A stretch of DNA of 64,000 nt from Trifolium pratense. Taxonomy: Eukaryota > Streptophyta > Magnoliopsida > Fabales > Fabaceae. The first letter of the stretch is position 1, and every line of letters begins with the position of its first letter. Location of the stretch: the NCBI RefSeq assembly GCF_020283565.1, contig NC_060060.1:47232015-47296014 (forward strand). The letters run 5' to 3'. A program made the position numbers and the translations under genes. The notes under the pieces were generated by a model. That model was not told the origin of the DNA. It did not search any database and saw only the letters and a list, made by a program, of their open reading frames with translations. This document shows, piece after piece, positions 34,173-46,445 of this stretch.

Positions 34173-37100
34173 TTAACTCTCGTCGCATTTCCATTTAGAA
34201 GTTGGAACACATGTTAGATACCGACACCAATGGCAGTGATCATATCCGTTTTCGCCTCGTAATAGCATCACTAAAGCAATGGATAACCTACCATTCAACA
34301 GATAAATTCAGTGATTAGATATAACACCTACTTTTTGATAACTAGAGAAATGAATGGGTCAATGAGAATTGTAAACACAGCAAAACAAATGACAGAATTA
34401 GCATTGGTTGGATAGAGTAGATAAGCAAAATATAACAACCACCTTTAATTTTCCTAACAATAGATCAAGATAATTTATAAAATCTTTAAAAATCACATTT
34501 AATTTTTTAGCAATAATAAGAAAATTCTGTTTTGTTCAGTCACATGTCACCACTTCCATTATTTAACTAATATGTGGTATTCTCTCAAGACTCGTGTTGT
34601 AACACGAGTAGAACTGTTTAAAAAACAAAAATCTACACCAAGGCGAAAAGAACCAAATTGTGATAGCAGTAGACAAACTTGAACCGGAATTCTTGGGATC
34701 ATGAACTATCTGTCACAAATTTGGTTATTTTCAGTTTGATTTTTAACTATTTTTGCAGTCCTAATATTTGGTTCACAAAGAATCAGTTCAGTTCAAAAAG
34801 GTATAGTTCATTTTTCTGTAAAGGTAGTTCCGGTTTGGCTTAGGATAGAATCCGTGGACCAAGCCTTTAAACAAGTTCAGGTCAGTCCGGGAACCTGAGC
34901 AATGTGGGACTCCAAACAACTTCAACAGTTCGGATCAGTTTTATCAAACTGTTGTAAAAATTCAGTTTTTCTTACTGAACCGAACCATGAATAGTCCTAA
35001 ACACGGGTTATTGGATCTGCTAATAGTCCTATCAGTTATATTGCTAATGAGGATTCAAAAAAGGAACTTACCCGGCAATCAATAGAATAACAGATACTAT
35101 CCATAGAACATATTGGTAAACCTTGTACTTAGACTTGAGGCGAGCACCAGCAGGAACGTGGCGTTGCGCTAACCACCCAAATTGAGGACGCGGAAGGAAA
35201 ATGAAACCAAGGAGAAAGCCTGTCAGGAATCCCCCGATATGTGCAAAATTGTCAACATGTGGCAACATTCCAATCGCAAGATTGATGACGATAATAAACA
35301 GAAGTGTGATCAAAGCAGCTACCTACAAGATACAGAAAAATGGTGTTAGAAATGAAATTTAATCCTACTATAGTATATAAAACAAACACTACCTAGATAT
35401 AAGATGTTAAATCTAATTAGTGGAACAGAAACAAATTTGAGTGTTAGAGAAATGGTTATCAATCCGACATACGACTTGCAAGTATCATGAGATACTGATA
35501 ACCATTCATAAGTGTTTTTCAAATTATAGAAATATAAAGCATACAAAATGAATGAATAGAACATGGATCAAATAATGATTAAATACACTCACTTTATTGG
35601 TATAAATACTCCAGTTTGTGATAAGTTCTGAAAGCATTGCTCCAAGAAGTCCAAATAGAGCGCCCGAAGCACCAACAGAGATGTTGTTTCTAATGAATAG
35701 AGAAGACAAAACACTCCCACCAAATCCAGATACTAGGTAAATGATTCCTATCCTCACTGCAAATATTTTTACAAAATGTTTAGTCATAAACCTTTATAAT
35801 GCAGAACTTGAATACCGAAACAGTTCTGTTTATTGATAATCTCATCATCAAATAGATCTTATTCAACGGACGGACGATAAAAATAGAGATATACCGAACC
35901 CAAATTGTTGTTCAAGGCGAATGCCAATGAAGACCAGACTAATCATGTTTGCTGCCAAATGAATAATTCCAGCATGTAACCAAATGCATGTCACGAGTCT
36001 CCATCCTTGGTGATGATTCACAACATCATCCCACTTAAGGGCTCCCATCTTCGCTAGTCTGCAAAAATCAACAAAAAATTTGATGATTAAAAGTTGTCCA
36101 AAAATCTATACTACTATGCAACATAGGAGTTCAGCTAACTCTAACATACCTTGAAGATTAAATTAAGTACTAAAAATCCTAACAGTTTTACACATTCTTT
36201 TTCGAGTAAACGGTCATTCTTGTCCTTAAATGTATGAGGCACAACCTCAATAGTCTCTGGATGAATCAAAATTACAAAAAGATACCAAAACATGTTTGTC
36301 ATTAGTCTGTTTATTCATAAAATTACTAAGACATGTTTCAGGATGTTTGTGTAATTTCGATACATTCAGGGACTATATCGAGAACGCCTCACACAAACTA
36401 ATAGGATTGTGAAACAAAATTCAACAAATACATTGATTCAATCAATTCATGTATGAGCATAAATATATATACATCAAAAATGAAAACTTCACCAAGTTCA
36501 CATAGTGTTTACCAAGACAAATTAAAGCCAATAAATTCGTCTCTTAGAATCAACTAAATCCAAGTACTATAACATTGACATGAAACCTGGATCAAGGTAT
36601 AATCAGAAAAAATAAGACCCCCAAATCCAATTCACTAAACCAAAACAAATTTTCATGGAACCACACCTAAGCTAAAACAAAATCAAAATCAAAGCCAATT
36701 CTACTAAGTTCATGATTAACTACTAAACAAGGTCTCAAAAATGTTTCGCAACCGCGATCTGAGCCACCACATAATGATTTCATTATGTCGTTGCTACCAG
36801 AGCGCGATTGCAATTGAAGCCATATCAGCTGCATTTAACTGCAATTTTCTACAATATCAATAACCACGCCGCAACCGCAATAATCCAAACTAAAAACAAT
36901 ACCAAAATCAACTAAATTAACAATAAATTAGAACTAAAAACAACATGTAAGACTAAAACATGGGTATTGAAGGAAGAACAAAAAAAAACAGAAATTTAAC
37001 TCTTACGTTGAAGAAGAAGGACCAAACAAAGGATTCTGTTTAAGAGGCTGAAAAGAGAATCTCCCAAGAAACTTCAAAACACAATCACCTTGAAAACCAG

Positions 37101-37293
37101 GATTTTTACTAGGACAATTATTAATATACATAGCTAAAACAAAAACAACAAGATTAGCAACAACAAACAAAGGAACAATCCATGATGTCCAACTAGTTTC
37201 ATGATCATAAACATGTGAACTAGGAGGAGGAACATAAGAAGAAGAATAATTGTTCTTGTTTGCCCCTTCTCTCTCTAGATCTCTCCCAGACAT
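34173..37293 (-). CDS. Rhomboid-like intramembrane serine protease (RBL1/RBL2-type)
   Basis: Rhomboids cut transmembrane substrates within the membrane. Plant RBL1/2-type members are placed in the Golgi/secretory system (family knowledge). Exons on the minus strand: 37293-37007, 36058-35895, 35756-35593, 35322-35072 and 34287-34173, all GT-AG. They sum to 981 nt, or 326 aa, matching short plant RBLs. TM1 is at about residues 35-57 ([20 protein letters not shown]). The conserved loop has [20 protein letters not shown]. The catalytic serine is in GASGALFG (Ser181) and the histidine in [10 protein letters not shown] (His233), 52 residues apart as in active rhomboids, so it should be proteolytically active. 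The cytosolic tail ends with the plant-conserved cysteine pattern [19 protein letters not shown]. Exon 5 was found by eye and is short. Intron 1 is about 950 bp. Confidence 0.94.
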
Positions 37294-38089
37294 TTTTTTT
37301 CTCTATCTATCTATGAAAAACCCAACAAAGAAAGTTTGGAAATTTAGAGAAAATGAAAGATGGGTTTGGTGTTAAATCTGAAACGGTGAAATGAAGAAAA
37401 CAAAGACACGATGAGGAAGTAGTGGAAGAAGACAGGTTTCGGGTTTGTAGAATGTAACTGTCACCTCAATTACAAGCTTCCAGTAGTAGTAGATTGTAAG
37501 TTCAATAAATAATTAAATATTTAATTAATTCAAAAGTTTTTTTTTTTGACTAATTTTTAATTAAAAAAAGTTCTCTTGTAAAAAAAACAAAATTACTTTT
37601 CGACTAATTACTTTTTATTTAAAAGTTTAATTGTTATTATTAAACAAATTTAATGTATTTCATTAATCATCAAAAGTTAAATATATAAATGAATAATCTC
37701 AAATCTATGAAAGCTAGTTAAAGAATTAGCTCTCCTAGCTAGCGTATGAGCAACCAAGTCTCCTAATAAATTTAACTTCAAAGTTTGCACAAGATAACGT
37801 AACAAGAATAATATTATTATTGATCGAAAAAAAAAGTTTAATTATCATAAATTCCTAAAATATTTTTACAAGTATCTATACGATGTAATTTGATTGAATG
37901 CATGTATAGAAATAATTATATTGTCGAGGTATATAAATTAAATCATTTATTTATTTATAGAAAATATTTAAGCGTTTGTACTAGAAAAAATAATAAGCGT
38001 CTTGTTAACATGCTATTATAGCACATGTTAATGAACTTAAAATTAGATTATTTTTTTTTGAAAAAGCAAAAATGAAATGTAGATATTAA
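37294..38089. other. RBL upstream region
   Basis: AT-rich sequence upstream of the RBL start. No convincing TATA box was identified, and no gene. Confidence 0.5.
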
Positions 38090-38660
38090 TAATCGAAAAA
38101 TCTTCTCCACACAAGGTGTGCCGAAAAGACCATAAGGGATTACAAAGAGTCGCTAAAAACTGAATAATAACATAAATGATTAATCAATGCTCAAACAGGT
38201 AAACGGGCTCAAACAGGTAAACAGGCTCGACCACCAGCTATGATAATTTGCAACTAAAGAAGAGTTGGTTGACTTCAACCAATGATATGAAAAATAGTTT
38301 GATTTTGTCCAAAAGTTTAGCGAGGGATGATTATGAGTTTATGAATAGTCTCTGATTTCTTCCGTTCCACACAACCCACACACAAACGAGCCATATGAGT
38401 TGCAAGAAGGACTGTTGCACTCGCAAACCACCTGATGAGTAAGTAAACTGAAGAAAATGATAAAATAGATCATGAGAATCCACCGACGAGAAATCAATCC
38501 ATGAATGGACTAATGACCAGAGAGAACCAAAAGTACTACAAGATAGAAATAAGTGTTGAGCTGATTTAATGCCTCCACAACCAAACATGCAAAAATGAGA
38601 GTCTGAAGTGAGGATACCTCCGGTTGTCAGATTAGATTTTGTTGGCATTCGCAAAAATAG
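38090..38660 (-). mobile_element. LINE fragment, zinc-binding RT (zf-RVT) region
   Basis: The minus-strand frame 38654-38331 reads RMPTKSNL, CMFGCGGIKSAQHLFLSCS, then LIWLVCVWVVWNGRNQRLF, the Cys/His-rich 3' region of plant L1 ORF2. LINE-like sequence decays toward 38090. 5'-truncated and broken. Confidence 0.8.
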
Positions 38661-38794
38661 TAATAATCATTAATCAAATGAACAAAGTCACAGAACATAT
38701 ACATCTTTTGAAAGTTTAAGCCAAATCCACATGATCAAAATCCAAACAGGAAAAAACAAAGTTTAATATGAGAAAAAAGTTGCAACATTCTTCT

Positions 38795-39990
38795 TCATAA
38801 TAAAAGAAACATACTCCAATTAGTACAAAAGAACAGCTTAAATAAAATCGAATCAGCGATTGGTAAACAAGTTTGGCCTCCAAAATCATCTGTCTCAGAC
38901 ATGTCATATTCATGCACTTCCACTCTAAGCAAAGCCAGTTCCGGTAAGGTTAAAGGGAATTTAAACTCTTGTTCCCAAGTTGGTGTCCAATTATCTTCTA
39001 TTATCTTTGTTTTCTTCATTGTTACATCAGCTGGTACTCCAGCTATGCCAAACCTGACATAAAAATCTGGTGGAGAATATGAGTCAAAGTGAGTTTGTTT
39101 GAAATCCATACTCAATATATTTTCACCTTAAGAGTCTTCTTCACTTCCAACTTAACTTTAGGATTGAATACCTCATTATTAGGACCTACATTCATAAGAA
39201 AATCTGGCTTTTTCACATAACCACATCCTCCATTGGATCTAAACATTCCATGCATCAACCAAAGATTTCTTCCATAACCTTGCATATTGAATGCAACTAT
39301 TTGAGCACCATGCATCCAGCTAACAAATGGCTTGTAGTTGGACGAGGTCACCCGTGTACCCTTCGGATATATCCTCAAAAAGTTTTTCTGGGTGAATCTG
39401 ATAAGATCAGTTCCGAGCGACTCAGAAGCCTTTTCAATCTGTTGTTCGCTTAAGCTAAGGCGTCTCACTTTATCATCTTCAACTTTTAAGGCTTACTTAA
39501 GACTACCCTTAGGTTTTCCAGCACGAATAGCGATTAGACGCTTATATTCACTCTCCTGATTTGTTTCCTATTCATCATCATTTGATTCATCATCATCATC
39601 ATTGTGTTGATTTGACTCAAAATCACCCTTATCATCTTCATTTTGTGTACTAACAACATCGTTGACTACTTTTCCCCATTCATCTTCATCAGAATCCTTC
39701 GATTTGGATTTCAGCAATTGTTTTGAATTCTCCCTCACACTCTTAGAACAATAACATCATCTTTGTTGGAATTAGGCCAAATATCAAGCTCAACAACTCT
39801 TACACCTCTTTTCAATGCCTTTATAATAGGAACATCACTACAATCACTGCTGAGTTGATTTCCTGTTAGGTAAGAGTTATGGCCAGTATATATGAAATAA
39901 TGGGACAATGGAGCTGTCATATCCTGATGAACCTGAGATCTGATAGGGGAAAACTAGAACCTAAGCCTCAGTAACAGGATACTCAAACAC
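38795..39990 (-). pseudogene. Phosphoinositide-specific phospholipase C pseudogene
   Basis: Pieces of a plant PI-PLC, which cleaves PIP2 to IP3 and diacylglycerol, lie in order on the minus strand with no introns between them. The start of the X domain is at about 39985-39735 ([20 protein letters not shown], then [14 protein letters not shown]). The acidic X-Y linker and Y domain are at about 39735-39112 ([34 protein letters not shown]). The C2 domain is at about 39105-38840 (DSYSPPDFYVRFGIAGVPAD; HEYDMSETDDFGGQTCLP). Most of the X domain is deleted. The linker has at least two stops (near 39570 and 39495). A stop/frameshift follows KVKIY at 39112, and the C2 end is missing. The lack of introns suggests a retroposed copy, but this is unproven. 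Confidence 0.85.
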
Positions 39991-40245
39991 AACATCTTTG
40001 CCTGAAAGTTTTCTGTAAACTGCAGTAAATATTTCCAGCTTGTATTCGGTATTGTTCCTCTCCTTAGGGTCCAAGAACACCTTCATGATCAAAAAATTCA
40101 TATTATTATATTGTACAGTACAATACAACAATTTTACTTTTGAAATGTCGAATGTACGACTTTTGAGAGCAATATTTTTATATTACCTTCAGTCATTTTA
40201 TAAGAAACAGTTGACTTCGTAGGTTCATTGAATAATTGATGCATA

Positions 40246-40504
40246 CTCTCTCCGTCCCATTTTATAAGATTTCATTTGACTAAATGCACTATTCATATGT
40301 CTTGTTTTGACCGTATTTTTCTAAAAATATATAAATGTAAATATTATCATATAAGATCTTGTTTGATTTGTTTCAACGAGTATTTTCAAAATGGCAAATT
40401 TCTATAATTTTTATTAATACACAATTAAATATATTTGTAATCAAAATTAAGTATTGATGTGCGTGCAGTTGTCAATTAGTCCTTATATTTTAAGACTGAG
40501 GGAG
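40246..40504. mobile_element. Mariner-type MITE (family B), complete
   Basis: Starts CTCTCTCCGTCCCATTTTAT after TA and ends CTTATATTTTAAGACTGAGG GAG. It matches 12956-13190 in inverted orientation. 259 bp. Confidence 0.8.
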
Positions 40505-40796
40505 TGAGTTATTTAATAAATCTTAAAAGTGAGTAAAATAATAGTACACGCCAATCAATATTAATCATGTTTTTCACCACGTCACCCCACTTTCTTTTTC
40601 TTTTTTTTTTTGAAATTTCGTCACCCCACTTTTTTGTTATAACATGACAAATTGATTTTTTTTTTTTTTGTGAATATGATTTTATTATTTTAATATGATT
40701 TTTTTTTTGTACATAAGATCCTATTTTTTTTTATAATTTATATGATGCCAAAATTATAGAGCGTATAAGATCGATATGTATACCTTTTGCTATTTA

Positions 40797-41053
40797 TCTA
40801 TGCCTATATATAAAGATGATACAAATTTTTTTTGGTGTAGACTTTTCATAATACCAACAATACCCTTGACTCTTTTTTTTAGCAACAAAAATCTTTTATT
40901 AACAAACTCACCCTAACATAAGACATATCTTTTATTTGTAAAAGTCTTTTATTAACAAACTTACCGTAATATAATGCATATTTTTTTTACATAAATTTGC
41001 ATAATAGACACAGATAGGTGCAGAACACGACATGTGCCATGTATGACAGCTAG
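40797..41053 (+). mobile_element. Non-autonomous Helitron, diverged
   Basis: Starts TCTATGCCTATATATAAAG after A (40796) and ends with a weakened hairpin (GCACGACATGTGC-like) and CTAG at 41050-41053 before T. Internal 'gcaacaaaaatcttttattaacaaac' corresponds to the reverse complement of part of 17904-18253. A 58-bp segment (CTTTTATTAACAAACT) is repeated inside. Confidence 0.75.
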
Positions 41054-41687
41054 TTTTTACAAAAAAAATAAAATTAAATTGATCTTTAATTACGTGCACA
41101 CCATTGAAGCTATAAATAGTACTTCCTCATTTATAAGCAAAATTATACTTTTGAGATTCATTCAATAATGAATGTATTTGATCTATAATATTGGCCAAAT
41201 ACATTAGTTTTTCAATGAATTTGAAAAGTCGATTTTTGTTTATAATTAACCAGACTATACATACACGGTGTGTGTACTGGCAAAACCTGTGTTCCAACGG
41301 CAAGTCTCTTAAATTACTATTCCTGATCCTATATTTGTATAACAAACAATCTGACTACACTAGAAAACAGTTAAATTTAAATCACTAAAATAATTGTTTA
41401 GAAAATGACAGAAAAATTAGAGTACAATGGAAACTTAGTAATCAACTGGATATCGAGTTCAAGTGATTAAGTAAATTAAAATGATTTTATTATTTGTATA
41501 ACAAAATCGCGTGTTATTAAAAATAGGTGAACACTTTAGTATACATTTCATTTGAATATGTATTGGAAAACTGTTGAGATGATCAATTTTAATAAATACA
41601 CAAGTAGTATTTAATATAAAAAAATGTTAATAAACACTATTTATAAGCATGTCAAAATTGTACACATCAGTCATGGTTTAAATAAAA
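41054..41687. other. Intergenic, nothing recognised
   Basis: AT-rich DNA between a Helitron and a MITE, with short random frames only. The interval 41871-42304 after the MITE is likewise without a gene. Confidence 0.55.
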
Positions 41688-41870
41688 GAGTTTAATTGTT
41701 GTGCACCGTGGTGTAAATTTTTTTTACACATACATTCAATGACGTGTTGCCACATCATTTAATGAATGTGACACATCATGTGTTTTTAATTACCTTATAT
41801 GATGTGTCGGTATATTATTGGATGCATGTGCAAAATAACTTTACACCGACGGTGCATATAAATTAAATTC
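41688..41870. mobile_element. MITE (family A), copy 2
   Basis: 183 bp from GAGTTTAATTGTTGTGCACC to GGTGCATATAAATTAAATTC. It is the inverted full-length counterpart of 17544-17727. Confidence 0.85.
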
Positions 41871-43022
41871 AATGTATACTAAAAAATTCACGTTAGGGAA
41901 ATATTTTATTGGGAGTTACTTATCGGGTGGCATTTGGTGAGGGAAACAATATTATCAAACAACGTTGGATTGTGACCGTATGCTTCACTTTTAGGAAAAG
42001 CCATGTTGGAACTTCACCTAGTTTAATGTGTTTCTTAAGTTATTATATGTTTCTTTTTCTTGTTTGAACTTTGCCAACTAGAATTAGTGCGTTGGAATTT
42101 CTGTATAGGCCATTTTTATCCACACAATGTATCCACGTCTTGCTAAATTGAAGAATAAGTATTAATATAATGTTCACACAACACACAACTTTGACAAAAA
42201 AAAAAATAAATGTTCACACAACAATGAGAAAAGAAAAACAAATTAATGTACGAAGAAAAGTTGAAAAAATAGAGGAAGAAGATGAAGAAATTAAAAAAAA
42301 AAACTTAATTAGTATTTTGGTCGCTTAAAAAAATTTGGTTTCACATCGGTCACTTAAAGAATACAAGTTCCGCTTTAGTCCCTAAAGACATCTCTATTAG
42401 TCTGTTAGCTAAAAAGGTCATTTCGGTTAAATTTTAACCCCAAGTGCACAAGGTGGATCAACACTGTAAATGGTACTTATAGATCTTAGTAAAAAAAAAA
42501 TTATTATAACCATTTGATCTTTTTCTTAAAACCTATACCTTTAGATCTTGCAAATCTATGATATCTAATAATGAACCACTAACATTTGATTTATTTTACT
42601 TTTCTTCATCTTCTTTCCTCTTCTCCTTCTCCATCTTCATCACCATTTTCATGATATTCATGAAAAACCCAAAATTTTTTCTTCAAAATCAAAAAAATCG
42701 CAGTACAGTTACAACATTGCACGTCTACCATATCTCTCCAATCCAATTTTAACTTTCTATAAAATATGTCCTTCATATCTCTTCGAAACCTTCTTCTAAT
42801 AAACTTCTTCACCTAACCCTCTTATCTCTAAACACCAAGTTTTTTATTAATCTCTTCTTAATCCTAATTACTTCTACCAAATGTTTATGGAATTTCTATA
42901 ATGCTGGCAAACCCTATGAGACGTATCTGTCTCCAACACTCTTTCTCTGTCGCGTTCCTGGATTGGTTCTACGTGTGTTCTTGTGAATTTCCTTTCAACT
43001 CGTTAATCTCTCTGATCTTCTT

Positions 43023-43331
43023 AGAATTGAGTTTTGGGCATAACTCATCCTTACAAAACCGACTTATAAAGTGAGGATTGCCTCTTGCTTATAGACACAT
43101 ACTCATGGCGATCTCGCAACCGATATGAACTCTTAACACACCCCCTCACGCCCAGCACTATTAGGCTTGGTATGTCGATATAAACGGTGGATGACCCGAT
43201 AGCGGGAACCTGATAACAAGTGGCCCAACGGATCTTGGAGAGGCTCTGATACCATGTCAAATTACTGATTATCCCAAAAGCTTAAGCTGTTAGGATAGAG
43301 CCACATCAATGATTTTATATTATTTCTAACA
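43023..43331 (-). mobile_element. TRIM-like miniature LTR retroelement, LTRs truncated
   Basis: On the minus strand: the 3' part of an LTR (43331-43255, ending TTTGACA), an initiator-Met primer-binding site TGGTATCAGAGCC (43254-43242), about 90 bp of non-coding DNA, a purine tract (GTGAGGGGGTG, 43149-43139), then the start of the other LTR (TGTTAAGAGTTC, 43138 to about 43023). There is no coding capacity. Confidence 0.7.
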
Positions 43332-43734
43332 AATCTTGTTCCCTTTTTTAAGCTTTCTAACTATTGGATATGTATAATCGTATTTGATTCAAGATATTTG
43401 GTAAAATCTCATGTCTCCATGATTTTCTAACTACTATTAGATATGTAAAGTCTTAGGTCTCTATGATGTTCTTTGATAAATGAAAGGGTACCACTTTCAG
43501 TTTTCTCGGTTCTAAAATTTTTTACTTTTTATTTTTTGCGATTTTTGTATGAAGGTGGTGATGAACAAGAAAAAGATGAAAAAAAAAGTAAGAAAAATAG
43601 TTGGTGGTAGTTCACTGTTAGATAAATAGACCTGCAACATCCAAGGGTATCCTTGATGACAAGAATTTATATTATGTTTTTAGATAGTTTTAAGTTTTAT
43701 TCCTTTTGTAGTAAAAAAAAAGTAATATTCCTTT

Positions 43735-44270
43735 TTTGTTGCTTGATGTGTGTTTCTTTTTTCATCTAGTTTGTGTTCCTCTCAGTTTCCTATTCTTGGA
43801 AATCAGTGGTGGTGGTGGTGGTGGTCCTATTTCGGAGCCGACGGAGGTGATGTTTTATTTTTTTTGTTCATGCGATTCCTTATCAGTTGCGTATTTTTTT
43901 CCCGTCTGGTTTGTGTTCCTCTATGTGTTTGTGTTATGTTTCCCTCTTTTTGGTGGTAATTGCAACTGATCTGGAGCTGCTCTTTGGATTGCGATGTGCC
44001 GATCACTTTTGATTCGAGATCAGGAGTTAGAGTTTAGTGGCATCTTTTTGGGTCAGGTTGATGGTCCTCTTTGGTGGTCTGGAGGCTGAGGAGTGTCCTT
44101 CTAAGAATGAGATTAAAGGTGAACCTCTACTAGGTGGTGTATGTATTTGCTTTTCACTGGTGTTTCGCTTATATATGACGCATTTGTTTTGTAGTTCTGT
44201 TTTTCTCGGCCTCTGTTCGTCTTGTACAGAGACCGGTTATTATTAATAATATATTTGTCGTTAAAAAAAT
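43735..44270 (+). mobile_element. LINE 3'-terminal fragment
   Basis: GT-rich 3'-UTR-like sequence ends CTTGTACAGAGACCGGTTATTATTAATAATATATTTGTCGTTAAAAAAA, a typical plant L1 tail with poly(A) near 44270 (described only as this ending, in pieces: CTTGTACAGAGACC, then TTATTAATAATATATTTG, then A-run). Open frames at 43736-43969 and 44037-44246 have no domain and are not genes. Confidence 0.65.
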
Positions 44271-44399
44271 TAGGTTAGTTTTTAGTTATTTTAGTAGTCT
44301 TTTGATAGCTAAAGCATGAAAAATACCTAAGGAAATTAAGTTACTTGACCAAGAAGCAAAAGTAGAAAAAATTATACAAAAAGGAGCAAAAATTGAAGG

Positions 44400-45440
44400 A
44401 AAATCAGCAAATACACCGTGTCACGATGAGACGTTATTTATTTGAAGAAAATCTAGAATATTTATGAAAAAAATCTGAACTCATCGTGCCACAATGGAAG
44501 ACATCGTGTGACGACGCATGAATGTGAGACATCGTGCCACGATGAAAAGCCCAAGCCACAATTATTCATTCCTTACAATTCACAACATCTCTCAAAGGGG
44601 AATCACTTCAAGAGAATAGCAAAGAGGTCTCAAGGGAAGGCAACTCCCCACCATAGGGAGTCTTTACTCTAGCGCGTCAATGAGGTTACGGTTTATGAAA
44701 TTTTTTTTAACTCTTTTGTTCTGTTAATTATACCTAGAAGTAACTAATTTCCTTAGGTTAGGTTGGGTAGATAAACTTCCCTAGAACTACTTGATCTATG
44801 TAATTGCTTATTATATTATTGCAATTACGTCTTTATTAATAATTTTAATTATCATCTGTGTAATGTTTTTTTTATTAATATACATATTAGTGAAATTGAT
44901 TTAGATATCAATTGTTTACTGGAGTTTCTTTTAATATTCGAATTGATGATAATTATTCAACAGGGTTATTGTAGGGATACATAACTAGCGGTTGTGACTT
45001 TTGAATTAACGCACATCTTTAATGCTTTCATAATTTCCCAACTCACCTAACGGATTAGGGAGTGTGTTATTAGTGAACAAGGTAACAAGACACGAGAGTG
45101 ATTATTACTAGTTAAAAGTTGATTCGTCGTGATGAATCAGACTTAATTTGAATTGTGGAATATAATAACAGGTTATCAAGTAGGGAAAGGGAAGAGATTC
45201 GAAACAACCTAATTATTCTTCTCATCTTGATCTTTAATTGTTCCTTTTATGCTTTTAATTCCAACAACTTGAAAACCCCCAAATATATTGTTTTGATCCC
45301 AATTTTGCGATAATTGAATTGTGTTGTGAAGACGATCTTACTTACTTGCTTTATTTACTTGAACGATTTTGTACAGTTGCAAGAAAGTCATCAATCCTTT
45401 GTGACAAAAAGATCAAATAGTTAAAATTTAAAATATTAAT
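44400..45440 (+). repeat. LTR/leader-like remnant with CATCGTG..CACGATG motifs
   Basis: Contains iterated imperfect palindromes CATCGTGCCACGATG (exact at 44530-44544, variants near 44416, 44482 and 44503), then a leader-like stretch resembling the untranslated part of large gypsy elements. No primer-binding site or coding region seen. Confidence 0.4.
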
Positions 45441-45892
45441 GAGGTTTATGGTGGACCACTGTATATATTGGTTCACATTAGACAGTCACATGCAACCTAT
45501 TCATAAGTTTCCATTTTTTCCCAAAAACTAACGGAAGGGATCAACATGACAAACAGAGATGTATTTAAGGGATCAAAACGGAAATTTTATTCTTTAAGGG
45601 ACCAATGTAAAACCCAAAATTTTTCTTTAAGGGATCAAAATACTAATTAACCATCCATTTGTCTGTTAAAGTACAAATGCAAGTATTTTGCATATATTGT
45701 ATCCACAAAGACTAGTGCGATATTAAATGTTGTTCAACAGTTACCATGATTTTAAGTAAGGGTTTCAAAGTGTTTGGTAATGAAAACTATAACTTGTGAA
45801 ATTATAAAAACGATAAAGTGATTAAAATATCAAGAGAGATGGAATTGCCGGGATTAGACTTCACTAATTCATTCATATGTATTAACTTAATC

Positions 45893-45895
<3 letters not shown>

Positions 45896-45964
<69 letters not shown>
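45896..45964. repeat. (AT)n microsatellite, left block
   Basis: About 34 uninterrupted AT units directly abutting the palindromic element at 45965. Confidence 0.95.
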
Positions 45965-45966
<2 letters not shown>

Positions 45967-46360
45967 GGAGGGATCAAATTACACCGGTGTAACATTTGAG
46001 TAATGTTACACCGCTCAATAACGCTTTAACGAATACAAATTTTACAAAATCCACCGTTGGATTGAAAGTTTATATCGTATAGATCATCCATGTTGAATTT
46101 TACAAAAATCTAAAATCGTTTAATATGTTATTGAGACCGATGAAAATTAATGGTTTATGCGTTTTTATTGAATACCGTTAATCTTGATCTATCTCAAAAA
46201 CATATCAAACGATTTTAGATTTTTATACAATTCAACATAGATGATCTATACGATATAAGCTTTCAATCCAACGATGGATTTTATAAAATTTGTATCCGTT
46301 AAAGCGTTATTGAGCGGTGTAACATTACTCAAATGTTACACCGGTGTAATTTGATCCCTC

Positions 46361-46363
<3 letters not shown>
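45965..46363. mobile_element. Near-perfect 399-bp palindromic (foldback) MITE
   Basis: Arms of about 180-200 bp run from GGGGAGGGATCAAATTACAC to its exact complement at the right end. The first 66 bp of the arms are identical, and only scattered mismatches follow until the centre (around 46160). It sits within an (AT)n tract, consistent with a TA-targeting element. Transcribed, it would form a long hairpin. Confidence 0.9.

Positions 46364-46445
<82 letters not shown>

Larger units (their letters stand above)
42305..45652. mobile_element. 3.35-kb element with about 110-bp terminal inverted repeats (Mutator-like?)
   Basis: The left end TTAATTAGTATTTTGGTCGC and the reverse complement of the right end TTAATTAGTATTTTGATCCC align over about 110 bp with frequent substitutions, through TTAAAGAATA and ACATCTCT blocks. 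The interior contains a TRIM-like element (43023-43331), a LINE 3' end (43735-44270) and LTR-like DNA (44400-45440). No transposase frame is recognisable. Long, diverged inverted ends fit a Mutator-like element, but the target duplication was not found. Confidence 0.6.

Noticed and set aside
43736..43969. Overlapping open frames with a poly-Gly run
   Set aside because: They lie in a LINE 3'-end-like region. The Gly run is a GGT repeat and no domain is seen.
45818..46003. 61-codon open frame
   Set aside because: Translation of an (AT)n microsatellite (repeated Ile-Tyr).
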